A stretch of DNA of 64,000 nucleotides. Source: Marinibacterium anthonyi (GTDB lineage: Bacteria; Pseudomonadota; Alphaproteobacteria; Rhodobacterales; Rhodobacteraceae). Position 1 is the stretch's first letter. Each line of letters opens with the position of its first letter. The stretch spans positions 62,001-126,000 of the forward strand of contig CP031586.1 of assembly GCA_003217735.2 (NCBI GenBank). The letters run 5' to 3'. The notes under the pieces are model-generated. The model had not been told where the DNA came from. It saw only the letters and a program-made list of their open reading frames with translations, and made no database searches. Both the position numbers and the translations under genes were made by a program. Shown here piece after piece: positions 52,072 to 60,328 of the stretch.

Positions 52072-53280
52072 TCAGACGCGTTCGATGATCATGGCGATGG
52101 CCATGCCGGCGGCGGCACAAAGCGTGATCAGCGCGGTGTTCAGGTCGCGCCGTTCCAGTTCGTCCAGCACGGTGCCCGCGATCATCGCCCCCGTGGCGCC
52201 CAGCGGGTGACCCATGGCGATGGCGCCGCCGGCGACGTTGACCTTGTCGTGCGGGATATCGAGTTCGGACATGAAGCGCAGCACGACGCTGGCAAAGGCC
52301 TCGTTGACCTCGAAAAGGTCGATATCGTCCAACGTCATGCCCGCCCGCGCCAGAACCTTGCGGGTAACGGCCGCCGGGCCGGTCAGCATGATCGCCGGCT
52401 CGCTTCCGATACTACCCGCCGCCACGACCCGCGCGCGGGGTTTCAGCCCCGAGCTTTCGGCAAAGCTTTCGTTCCCGATCAGCATCGCCACGGCGCCATC
52501 CACGATGCCCGAGGAATTGCCGCCCGTGTGCACATGCTCGATCCGTTCCACCTGCGGGTAGCGTTGCAGCATCACCCCGTCGAGCCCGTCGCGTGCCGCC
52601 ATCCCGGCAAAGGCGGGCTTGAGCCTGGCCAGGTCCTCGGGCCCCGTTCCGGGCCGCATGTGTTCATCGCGCGCCAACGCCACGCGCCCCAGCCGGTCCC
52701 TGACCGGCATGACCGAGCGGTCGAACCAGCCACCCTGCCAGGCAGTCGCCGCCCGGCGCTGGCTTTCCACCGCATAGGCATCGACATCGTCGCGGGTGTA
52801 GCCGTCCATCGTGGCGATCAGGTCGGCGCCGATGCCCTGCGGGATGTACCAGGTGTCCCAGTTCGTCCGGGGGTCGGAATAGCAGGCCCCGCCGTCCGAA
52901 AAGATCGGCACCCGCGACATGGATTCCACGCCCGCCGCCACCATCGCATCCGCCTCGCCCGCCTTGACCCGGGCCGAGGCCACGTTGATCGCCTCAAGCC
53001 CCGAGGCGCAGAACCGGTTCAGCTGGAACCCCGCCACGGTTACCGCGTAGCCCGCCTGGATCGCGGCGACCCGGGCCATGTTGCACCCCTGTTCGCCCAC
53101 CGGAGAGACCACGCCCATCACCACGTCATCCACCAGCGCGGTGTCCAGGTCGTTGCGGTCGCGCAGCCCCTTCAGCGTCTGGGTGGCCAGCGAGATCGGC
53201 GTGATCGAATGCAGCGCACCGTCCGGGCGGCCCTTGCCGCGCGGGGTGCGCACATGGTCGAAGATCAGGGCGCTGGTCAT
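52072..53280 (-). CDS. thiolase (acetyl-CoA acyltransferase family)
   Basis: This 402-residue thiolase has the nucleophile cysteine in [15 protein letters not shown], the histidine in [15 protein letters not shown] and the second cysteine in [13 protein letters not shown]. In most thiolases the last motif is rich in glycine (GGGMG), while here it reads AAAGM. It would release acetyl-CoA, or propionyl-CoA, at the end of each beta-oxidation turn. It lies 16 bases before the FadJ-like gene and 53 bases after the SDR gene on the minus strand. Confidence 0.91.
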   Translation of the reverse strand: MTSALIFDHVRTPRGKGRPDGALHSITPISLATQTLKGLRDRNDLDTALVDDVVMGVVSPVGEQGCNMARVAAIQAGYAVTVAGFQLNRFCASGLEAINVASARVKAGEADAMVAAGVESMSRVPIFSDGGACYSDPRTNWDTWYIPQGIGADLIATMDGYTRDDVDAYAVESQRRAATAWQGGWFDRSVMPVRDRLGRVALARDEHMRPGTGPEDLARLKPAFAGMAARDGLDGVMLQRYPQVERIEHVHTGGNSSGIVDGAVAMLIGNESFAESSGLKPRARVVAAGSIGSEPAIMLTGPAAVTRKVLARAGMTLDDIDLFEVNEAFASVVLRFMSELDIPHDKVNVAGGAIAMGHPLGATGAMIAGTVLDELERRDLNTALITLCAAAGMAIAMIIERV

Positions 53281-53333
53281 GGGGGTGTCTCCGCTGTGGG
53301 TGGGGACGGCGCAGGCCGCCCCCGGGGTTGGGA

Positions 53334-54083
53334 TCAGACGGCGGTGTAGGCGCCATCGACCAGGTGATAGGATCCGGTCACGAAGCTGGCGTTTTCGGAC
53401 AAAAGGAAGGCCACGAGGTTGGCGACCTCTTCGGGTTTGCCAAGCCGTCCGACCGGGTGCATTCCGATCAGCGCGTCCTTGCGTTCAGTATCGAGCGCAT
53501 GCAGCAGCGGCGTGTCGATATAGGCCGGGCCGACGGCGTTCACGCGGATGCCCTGCCGGGCGTATTCCACGGCCGCCGTCTTGGTCAGCCCGATGACCGC
53601 GTGTTTCGCCGCCACGTAGCCGCAGACATAAGGCGTCGCGACCGCGCCCAGGATCGACGCCATGTTGACGATCGACCCGCCGCCCGATTGCAGCATCGCG
53701 GGGATGCCGAAGCGCATGCCGTAGAAGACGGCGCTCAGGTTGATGTCGATGATATTCCGCCAGCCGTCGACCGGGTATTCCCCGACAGGCGCCTGAGGCC
53801 CGCCGATGCCCGCGTTGTTGACCAGCAGGTGCAATCCGCCCTGGGCCATCGCCATCTGCACCTGCGCCTCGACCACTGCCGGGTCCGAAACGTCGCCCTC
53901 GCAGGCCAGCGCCTGACCGCCCGCAGCCTCGATTTCCGACACGACCGCCCGGGCGCTGTCAAGCGTGAGATCGGCGACCAGGACCTTTGCCCCCGACGCC
54001 GCCAGTTGCAGCGCGATGGCCTTGCCGATGCCCGAACCCGCTCCGGTGACCAACGCGATCTTACCCTGGAAATCCGTTTGCAT
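53334..54083 (-). CDS. short-chain dehydrogenase/reductase (SDR)
   Basis: This 249-residue classical SDR has [14 protein letters not shown] near residue 14, NNAGIGG near 90 and the YVAAK catalytic pair. An upstream AGAAGGAA provides a ribosome site. As part of the beta-oxidation array it may act as a 3-hydroxyacyl-CoA dehydrogenase on a branched or cyclic intermediate, or oxidise a ring or side-chain hydroxyl. Sequence alone does not decide. Confidence 0.87.
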   Translation of the reverse strand: MQTDFQGKIALVTGAGSGIGKAIALQLAASGAKVLVADLTLDSARAVVSEIEAAGGQALACEGDVSDPAVVEAQVQMAMAQGGLHLLVNNAGIGGPQAPVGEYPVDGWRNIIDINLSAVFYGMRFGIPAMLQSGGGSIVNMASILGAVATPYVCGYVAAKHAVIGLTKTAAVEYARQGIRVNAVGPAYIDTPLLHALDTERKDALIGMHPVGRLGKPEEVANLVAFLLSENASFVTGSYHLVDGAYTAV

Positions 54084-54133
54084 CTGCTCAGTTCCTTCTC
54101 TGTTTGCATCGCCGCCCGGACCTGAACGGCGTC

Positions 54134-56308
54134 TCAGATGTAAAAGGCGCCCCCGGCCTCTGCCATGCGACGCAGCGATTCCGGGGCCGCGCAGGATGGT
54201 CCGACCTCAAGCTCCAGCCGGTCGCAGGCCGCGACCAGTGCCTGGGTGCCCAGCCAGTCGGCATAGCGCAGGCACCCGCCCGCGTAGGCCGGAAAGCCGA
54301 TGCCCAGCAACAGCGCCTGGTCCAGCTCTTCAGCCGTCCCGACGGCGCCTTCTTCCAGCGCCAAGATCGCCTCGACCAGCGTGGGCACCATCATCCGCTC
54401 GACGATGTCCTCGGCGGTCATGTCGCGGCTGCGGCCCTCGGTGACCTTGGCGATGACCGCGTCCACGGTGTTCGATGGTTGTTTTTCCATCCGTCCTTCG
54501 GCGTTGCGGGCATAGCGGTAGAACCCTTCGCCCGATTTCTGGCCCAGCCGCCCGGCTTTCGCCATTTCGCCCACGATACCGGTGTAATTGGCCGTCATCC
54601 GTTCGGGATAGCCCGCGCTGATCACCTCGATCACATGGGCGCCGGTATCCATGCCGACCACGTCTTCCAGCCAGGCCGGCCCCATCGGCCAGCCCCAGCC
54701 CTCCATCGCCGCGTCGATGGCCCGGAAATCGACGCCATCGGCGACGAGGCGGCAGAAGGCGTTGCAATAGGCGGTCAGGATCCGGTTCACGAGGAAGCCG
54801 GGGCAATCGTCCACCACGATGGGTGTCTTGCGCAGGTCCAGCCCGCAGCGCACGGCCAGGGCCACCGCCGCTGGCGCGGTCTGCGGCGCGCGCACGATTT
54901 CCACCAGCGGCATCACCGGCACCGGGTTGAAGAAATGCATCCCCACCAGCCGCGACGGGTCTTTCAGCGCCTGCGCGATGTCGCGCACCCGCAGCGACGA
55001 GGTGTTGGTGGCGATCACCGCCTGCGCCTTCAGCTTCGGTTCCAGATCGGCCAGCACCGCGCGCTTGATCTCCAGCTTCTCGATCACCGCCTCGATGACC
55101 AGGTCGGCGGTCTCGACGCCTGTATCGTCCAGCTGCGGATGGATCCGGCCCAGCACCTCGGCCGCCTTGGCCTCTGTAAACCGCCCGCGCGAGATCTCGC
55201 GCGCGGCGATGCGGCTGGCTTCCTCCAGCGCCTTGTCCAGAGCGGGTTGGTCAATGTCCTTGACGCGCACGTCCATGCCCGAGCGCGCGCAGGCCCAGGC
55301 GATGCCCCCGCCCATGATGCCCGCGCCCAACACCAGGACATGCGCGATCTTGGGCGCCCCATCGGCGGCCTTGGCGGCCAGTTTCCTGACCTTGCGCTCG
55401 GCGAAGAAGCTACCGGTCAGCGCGTTGGCGGCCTGGGTCTTGGCGATCTCGGCGAAGGTCCGGCCTTCCATCTCCAGCGCGACGTCCCGGTCCACCGGGG
55501 CGCCGCGACGCAACAGATCGACGACCGTTGCGATGGCCGGCTGACCCTTGGGCGCGCGCTTGGCAACCTGTTTGGACAGGGCGTCGAAATCGACAGATTC
55601 ATGGCCCGGAACCGGCCCCTTGCGGGCGGCACGAGCCGCTTTCCAGCCTTCGGGATCCGCCGCGAGCGTCTTGGCGTGGGCAATCGCCGCCGGAACCACC
55701 GCGTCGCGCGTCACCGCCTTCTCGGCCACACCGATGTCCACCGCCTTCTCTGACCGGACCGGCGTGCCCGAGGCGATCATGGACAGGCTCTCCTCGATTC
55801 CGGCCAGACGGGGCAACCGCACCGTGCCGCCCAGACCGGGGATCAGGCCCAGCTTGACCTCGGGCAGGCCAAGGGCCGCGTCGTCCGACAGCACCCGCGC
55901 ATCCGCACACAGCGCCAGTTCTAGCCCGCCGCCCAAGGCCATGCCGCAGACCGCCGCGACCACCGGGACGGGCAGATCCTCCAACGCGCAATAGCCGGCA
56001 TTCAGCGGCGCGTTGGTGGCGAAAATCCCGCCCGCATCCTTCGCGAAAAGCGCGCCGAACTCGGTGATATCCGCGCCCACGACAAAGTCGTTCTTGCCCG
56101 AGGTGACCACAAGCGCCGTCACATCCGTCCGGCCCGTCAGCAGAGCGACACAGTCGGCCAGCTCGCCATGCAGGGTCCTGCCCACCGTGTTGAACGGCGC
56201 GCCGGGCTGGTCGATGGTCATCATCGCGACGCCATCGGTCAGCGTCAGCGTCAGGTCGCGGCCCGTGAACAACGTCCGGCGGTCGGTCAGCGTATCGGTG
56301 GCAGTCAT
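54134..56308 (-). CDS. FadB-like enoyl-CoA hydratase/3-hydroxyacyl-CoA dehydrogenase
   Basis: This 724-residue bifunctional enzyme has a complete crotonase site: VGADITEF (oxyanion loop), E130 in LGGGLELAL and E150 in GLPEVKLGLIPGLGG. The dehydrogenase half has LGAGIMGGGIAWACARSG and HFFNPVPVMPLVEIV. It should hydrate 2-enoyl-CoA and oxidise the 3-hydroxy product. Compared with its array partner at 49959, it is the one with an intact hydratase. The gene is 18 bases downstream of the acyl-CoA dehydrogenase gene. Confidence 0.92.
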   Translation of the reverse strand: MTATDTLTDRRTLFTGRDLTLTLTDGVAMMTIDQPGAPFNTVGRTLHGELADCVALLTGRTDVTALVVTSGKNDFVVGADITEFGALFAKDAGGIFATNAPLNAGYCALEDLPVPVVAAVCGMALGGGLELALCADARVLSDDAALGLPEVKLGLIPGLGGTVRLPRLAGIEESLSMIASGTPVRSEKAVDIGVAEKAVTRDAVVPAAIAHAKTLAADPEGWKAARAARKGPVPGHESVDFDALSKQVAKRAPKGQPAIATVVDLLRRGAPVDRDVALEMEGRTFAEIAKTQAANALTGSFFAERKVRKLAAKAADGAPKIAHVLVLGAGIMGGGIAWACARSGMDVRVKDIDQPALDKALEEASRIAAREISRGRFTEAKAAEVLGRIHPQLDDTGVETADLVIEAVIEKLEIKRAVLADLEPKLKAQAVIATNTSSLRVRDIAQALKDPSRLVGMHFFNPVPVMPLVEIVRAPQTAPAAVALAVRCGLDLRKTPIVVDDCPGFLVNRILTAYCNAFCRLVADGVDFRAIDAAMEGWGWPMGPAWLEDVVGMDTGAHVIEVISAGYPERMTANYTGIVGEMAKAGRLGQKSGEGFYRYARNAEGRMEKQPSNTVDAVIAKVTEGRSRDMTAEDIVERMMVPTLVEAILALEEGAVGTAEELDQALLLGIGFPAYAGGCLRYADWLGTQALVAACDRLELEVGPSCAAPESLRRMAEAGGAFYI

Positions 56309-56326
56309 CTGTGTTCCCTTCCCGGC

Positions 56327-57493
56327 TCAGGCCAGCTTGCGGGCGTCGAAACCCAGCCCGCGACCAATGATTTCCTTCATGATTTCCGAACTGCCCGCAA
56401 AGATGCGCGACACCCGGGCATCGCGGTACATGCGGCTGATGCGGAACTCCTCCATGAAACCCGCGCCACCGTGCAGTTGCAGGCAGGCGTCGATCACCTC
56501 GCCCTCGGCCTCGGACGCCAGCAGCTTCGCCTCGGCCGCCGCTTCCGCCGACAGGCGGCCCGCGTTATGGGCCATGACGCAATCGTCGACGAAGCATTGC
56601 ACCACATCCAGCCGCACCCGCAGGCGCGCCATGATGAACCGGTTTTCCTGGAAACGTCCCACCGGCTGGCCGAAGGCGGTGCGTTCCTGCACGTAGTCCA
56701 GCGTCAGGTCAAAGGCCGCCTGCGCATGGGCGATCGACCCGATCGCCACGTGCAGCCGCTCGTTGGCCAGATGGGTGGCGAGGTTGGCAAAGCCCCGCGC
56801 CGGATCGCCCAGCACGTTTTCCTTCGCCACCTTCACCTTGTCGAAGAACAGTTCCGCCGTGTCCTGCGCATCCAGCCCCAGCTTCTCCAGCTTGCGGCCA
56901 CGTTCGAACCCCTCCATCCCGCGTTCGACCATGAACAGCCCCATGGTGTGGCGCTTGTCGGGGTCCGTCTTGGCGGCGACGACGACGGCATCGGCCTGGA
57001 TGCCGTTGGAAATATAGGTCTTCTGGCCCGACAGTTCCCAGTGATCGCCCCGGTCGATGGCCCGCGTACGGATGCTCGCCAAGTCCGATCCCGTGCCCGG
57101 TTCGGTCATCGCCACCGCCAGGATGCACTCGCCGCTGATCGCCTTGGGCATCAGCCGCGCCTTCAGCTCGGGCGTGCCGAGGTTGCCCAGGTAAGGCCCG
57201 ACGATCTGCGAATGCAGGTTCTGGTAAAAGCCCGGGTCGGAATGGCGGATGACCTCTTCCTGCAGTATCTGGTCATAGCGGTGATCGGTCAGCCCCAGCC
57301 CGCCGAATTCCTCGCCCGCCCACATCAACAGGTAGCCCTGGCGGCCGGCCGACAGATACGCCTCGCGCGAGACCATGCCGTTCCGGCGCCAATCCTCCAC
57401 ATGGGGCGTCAGCTCGGCCCGGGCCCACTTGGCGACGCTGTCGCGGAACATCTCGTGATCGGCGTCGAAAATGGTGCGTGGGATCAGTGTCAT
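56327..57493 (-). CDS. acyl-CoA dehydrogenase (isovaleryl/long-chain type base position)
   Basis: The start at 57493, after GAGGGGG, gives 388 residues. The FAD and substrate motifs MTEPGTGSDLASIRT and YRDARVSRIFAGSSEIM are present. In medium-chain enzymes the catalytic glutamate lies in Y-E-G-T; here that position is alanine (FAGS). E245 in LANERLHVA lies where isovaleryl- and long-chain acyl-CoA dehydrogenases keep their base. It is ten bases from the next acyl-CoA dehydrogenase gene, to which it is clearly related. Confidence 0.9.
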   Translation of the reverse strand: MTLIPRTIFDADHEMFRDSVAKWARAELTPHVEDWRRNGMVSREAYLSAGRQGYLLMWAGEEFGGLGLTDHRYDQILQEEVIRHSDPGFYQNLHSQIVGPYLGNLGTPELKARLMPKAISGECILAVAMTEPGTGSDLASIRTRAIDRGDHWELSGQKTYISNGIQADAVVVAAKTDPDKRHTMGLFMVERGMEGFERGRKLEKLGLDAQDTAELFFDKVKVAKENVLGDPARGFANLATHLANERLHVAIGSIAHAQAAFDLTLDYVQERTAFGQPVGRFQENRFIMARLRVRLDVVQCFVDDCVMAHNAGRLSAEAAAEAKLLASEAEGEVIDACLQLHGGAGFMEEFRISRMYRDARVSRIFAGSSEIMKEIIGRGLGFDARKLA

Positions 57494-57503
57494 TCTTGCC
57501 CCC

Positions 57504-58679
57504 TCAGCCGCGCCCGGGGCGCGGGTCACCAAGGCCAAGGCCCCGGCCGATGATTTCCAGCATGATTTCCGAGGTCCCGGCATAGATCCGGCTGATCCGG
57601 GCATCCGCGTACATCCGCGCGATGCGCACCTCGTCCATGTAGCCCGACCCGCCGTGAAACTGGACGCAGCGGTCCAGCACCTGGCCTTCCAGTTCCGAGG
57701 TCGCGTATTTCGCCGCCGCCGCCGCGTCGGGCGTCAGTTGCCCGTCATTGGCCAGCAGCGCGCAGCGGTCGATGAAGCTTTGCATCGCGTCCAGCTCGGC
57801 CCGCATCTCGGCCATGCGCAGCCGCGTGTTCTGGAAGGCGGCGATGGGCCTGCCGAAGGCGCGGCGTTCAAGGATGTAGTCCGCCGTCAGGTCGAACGCC
57901 GTCTGCGCATGGGCCAGCGAGGTGATCGCGCTCATCAGCCGTTCGACGGCCAGCATTTCGCCCATATGGGTGAACCCCTGCCCTTCCTGCCCCAGCAGCG
58001 CGTCCTTGGGCAGCATGACATTGTCGAAGAACAGCTCGGCCGTGTCCTGTTCATGCAGCCCGATCTTCTTCAGGTGCTTGCCCCGGGAAAACCCCTCGGT
58101 CCCGTCTTCCAGCAGGAACAACGAGATCTGCCCCCGCTTGTCCCCGGTCCTGGCCGCAACGATGAACAGCCCGCCGGTAATCCCGTTGGAAATAAAGGTC
58201 TTGGCCCCGTTCAGCAGCCAGTGGTTGCCCTTGTCCTCGGCCCGCGTGCGGATCGCGGCAAGGTCCGATCCGGTGTCGGGTTCCGTCATGGCGATGGCGA
58301 GGATCGTCTCGCCGGAAATCGCCTTGGGCATGTATTTCGCCTTTTGCTCGGGCGTGGCGAAGTGATCCAGGTACGGCCCGCAAAGCATCGAATGGGCGTT
58401 GTGGAAGAACCCCACGCCACAGGCCCGGACGGTTTCCTCCTGCAGGACCTGCACGAAGCGCAGGTCGCGCAGGCCCAGCCCGCCGTGGTCCTCGTCGGCG
58501 AACATCAGCAGCATGCCGTTCTCGCCCAGCACCCTGTAGGCCTCGGGATCGACAAAGCCCTGTTCGCGCCAGCGCATCACCTGGGGGGCGAATTCCTGTT
58601 CCATGATCTTGCGGGCGCTGTCGCGGAACTGCGTCTGCTCCGGGGTGAAATCCCGTTCAAGTGTCTGATAACCGGTCAT
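57504..58679 (-). CDS. acyl-CoA dehydrogenase, related to the downstream one
   Basis: The start at 58679 follows GAGGAAC and gives 391 residues; an ATG three codons earlier is possible but lies within the ligase stop region. Motifs are MTEPDTGSDLAAIRT, FISNGITGG and YADARISRIYAGTSEIM. As in its neighbour the Y-E-G-T glutamate is replaced by alanine, and E246 in LAVERLMSA is the likely base. Two such enzymes side by side are typical of pathways with branched or cyclic acyl-CoAs that need different chain shapes, or of a heteromeric enzyme. Confidence 0.9.
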   Translation of the reverse strand: MTGYQTLERDFTPEQTQFRDSARKIMEQEFAPQVMRWREQGFVDPEAYRVLGENGMLLMFADEDHGGLGLRDLRFVQVLQEETVRACGVGFFHNAHSMLCGPYLDHFATPEQKAKYMPKAISGETILAIAMTEPDTGSDLAAIRTRAEDKGNHWLLNGAKTFISNGITGGLFIVAARTGDKRGQISLFLLEDGTEGFSRGKHLKKIGLHEQDTAELFFDNVMLPKDALLGQEGQGFTHMGEMLAVERLMSAITSLAHAQTAFDLTADYILERRAFGRPIAAFQNTRLRMAEMRAELDAMQSFIDRCALLANDGQLTPDAAAAAKYATSELEGQVLDRCVQFHGGSGYMDEVRIARMYADARISRIYAGTSEIMLEIIGRGLGLGDPRPGRG

Positions 58680-58684
58680 GTTCC

Positions 58685-60238
58685 TCATCCCACCCGGCGC
58701 GACCGGCCTTGCCAGTAGCTGTCGCGCAATTCGCGTTTCAGGATCTTGCCGGCGGGCGACAAAGGCATCTCGGTGCGGAACTCGACCGACCGCGGCACCT
58801 TGTAATGGGCGATCTCGGCGCGGCACATCTGGCGCAATTCGTCCTCGGTCACCTCGTGGCCCGAGTGCAGGACCAGCACCGCGTGGACGCGTTCGCCCCA
58901 TTCCTCGTCCGGCACGCCGATCACGGCGCAGAACTGAACCGCCGGGTGGCGGGTCAGGATGTTCTCGACCTCGGTCGAAAAGACGTTCTCGCCGCCGGTG
59001 ATGATGATGTCCTTGATCCGGTCGACCACGTAGACAAAGCCCTTGTCGTCCATGAACCCGGCATCGCCCGTATGCAGCCAACCGCCGCGCAGCGCCTGCG
59101 CGGTCTCTTCGGGACGGTTCCAGTAGCCGATCATGACGGTGGGCCCGCGCACACAGATCTCGCCCACCTCGCCACGCGGACATTCACTGTCGTCCGGGGC
59201 AAGGATCGCGATTTCCGCCGTGGGAATCGACCGCCCGGCCGAGGCCATGTGCGGCACGTCCGGGTCCGTCGTGTGGAACTCGGGCGCAAGCGCCGTGACC
59301 ACCGGGGCGGCCTCGGTCTGGCCATAGACCTGCAGGAACCCGGCCGAGGGGAAGGCCCCCATCGCCGCGCGCAGCAGCGTCTGGTCGATGGGCGCGGCGC
59401 CGTAGCGGATGGACCGCAGGCTGGAAACGTCGCGTGTGGCCATGTCGGGATGGTCGATCAGGCGGCGCAGCATGGTGGGCACGGTGAACATGTCGCCGAT
59501 CTTCCAGTGCTCGATCAGGCGCAGGGTTTCAGCGGCGTCGAAGCTGGGCAGCAGCACATGCGGCGCGCGGCGGACCATGAATTGCATGACCACCGCCAGC
59601 CCGCCGATGTGGAACAGGGGCGCCACGTGCAGGCCAGGGGCCGATCCGCCGTGTTCCGCGCCCGCCGTCAGTCCCAAGGCGTCCATCAGCATGTTCTGAT
59701 GGCTCAGCATCACCCCCTTGGGCGCGCCGGTGGTGCCCCCGGTATAAAGGATCGCGGCCAGGTCATCGCCGCCCCGCATCGCGTCCGCGCAAGGTTCATA
59801 CGCGGCGATCAGCGCCTCGTAATCCAGCGCGCCTTCGGGCGCGGGGCCGGTGCCCGCGTGGATCACGGTTTTCAGTGTGCCGCTCAGGGCGCGCAACTCG
59901 GGGACCATCGGCGCGAAGGTGTCGTCGACGATCAGGATCGCGGTGCCGCTGTCGTCGAGCGAAAAGGCGATCTCCTTGAGCGACCAGCGCACGTTGACGG
60001 GGTTCAGCACACCGCCCGCCCAGAGGGTGGCGAAGATGTATTCGATGTAGGTGTCCGAGTTCATCGACAGCATGCCGACCCGGTCGTCGGGGGCCAGCCC
60101 GAGGTCGCGCAGGGCGGCGGCCAGGCGCGAAACGCGCTGTTCCAGCACGGCGCAGGTCTGGATGCGATCTGCGCAGATCGTCGCGATCCGGTCGGGTTCC
60201 TCGCGCGCATCGCGATGCACGGCTGCCGTGAGATGCAT
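58685..60238 (-). CDS. acyl-CoA synthetase (AMP-forming)
   Basis: The start at 60238 follows GGGAGGATAAC and gives 517 residues. Motifs are LYTGGTTGAPKGVMLSH (AMP binding), VYGQTEAAP, GWLHTGDAGFMDDKGF and a C-terminal catalytic lysine in LSPAGKILKREL. It activates a carboxylic acid as the entry step for the array. A short 90-base gap upstream separates it from the LuxR gene. The acid is not evident; the accompanying enzymes suit a medium-chain, branched or alicyclic acid. Confidence 0.9.
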   Translation of the reverse strand: MHLTAAVHRDAREEPDRIATICADRIQTCAVLEQRVSRLAAALRDLGLAPDDRVGMLSMNSDTYIEYIFATLWAGGVLNPVNVRWSLKEIAFSLDDSGTAILIVDDTFAPMVPELRALSGTLKTVIHAGTGPAPEGALDYEALIAAYEPCADAMRGGDDLAAILYTGGTTGAPKGVMLSHQNMLMDALGLTAGAEHGGSAPGLHVAPLFHIGGLAVVMQFMVRRAPHVLLPSFDAAETLRLIEHWKIGDMFTVPTMLRRLIDHPDMATRDVSSLRSIRYGAAPIDQTLLRAAMGAFPSAGFLQVYGQTEAAPVVTALAPEFHTTDPDVPHMASAGRSIPTAEIAILAPDDSECPRGEVGEICVRGPTVMIGYWNRPEETAQALRGGWLHTGDAGFMDDKGFVYVVDRIKDIIITGGENVFSTEVENILTRHPAVQFCAVIGVPDEEWGERVHAVLVLHSGHEVTEDELRQMCRAEIAHYKVPRSVEFRTEMPLSPAGKILKRELRDSYWQGRSRRVG

Positions 60239-60328
60239 GTTATCCTCCCTTCGCGGCTCCTGCGAACCGCCCCTTGTCATCCTGGATACCGAATAGCCCG
60301 CGCCGATCCCTCGTCGCTTCCGACGAAA

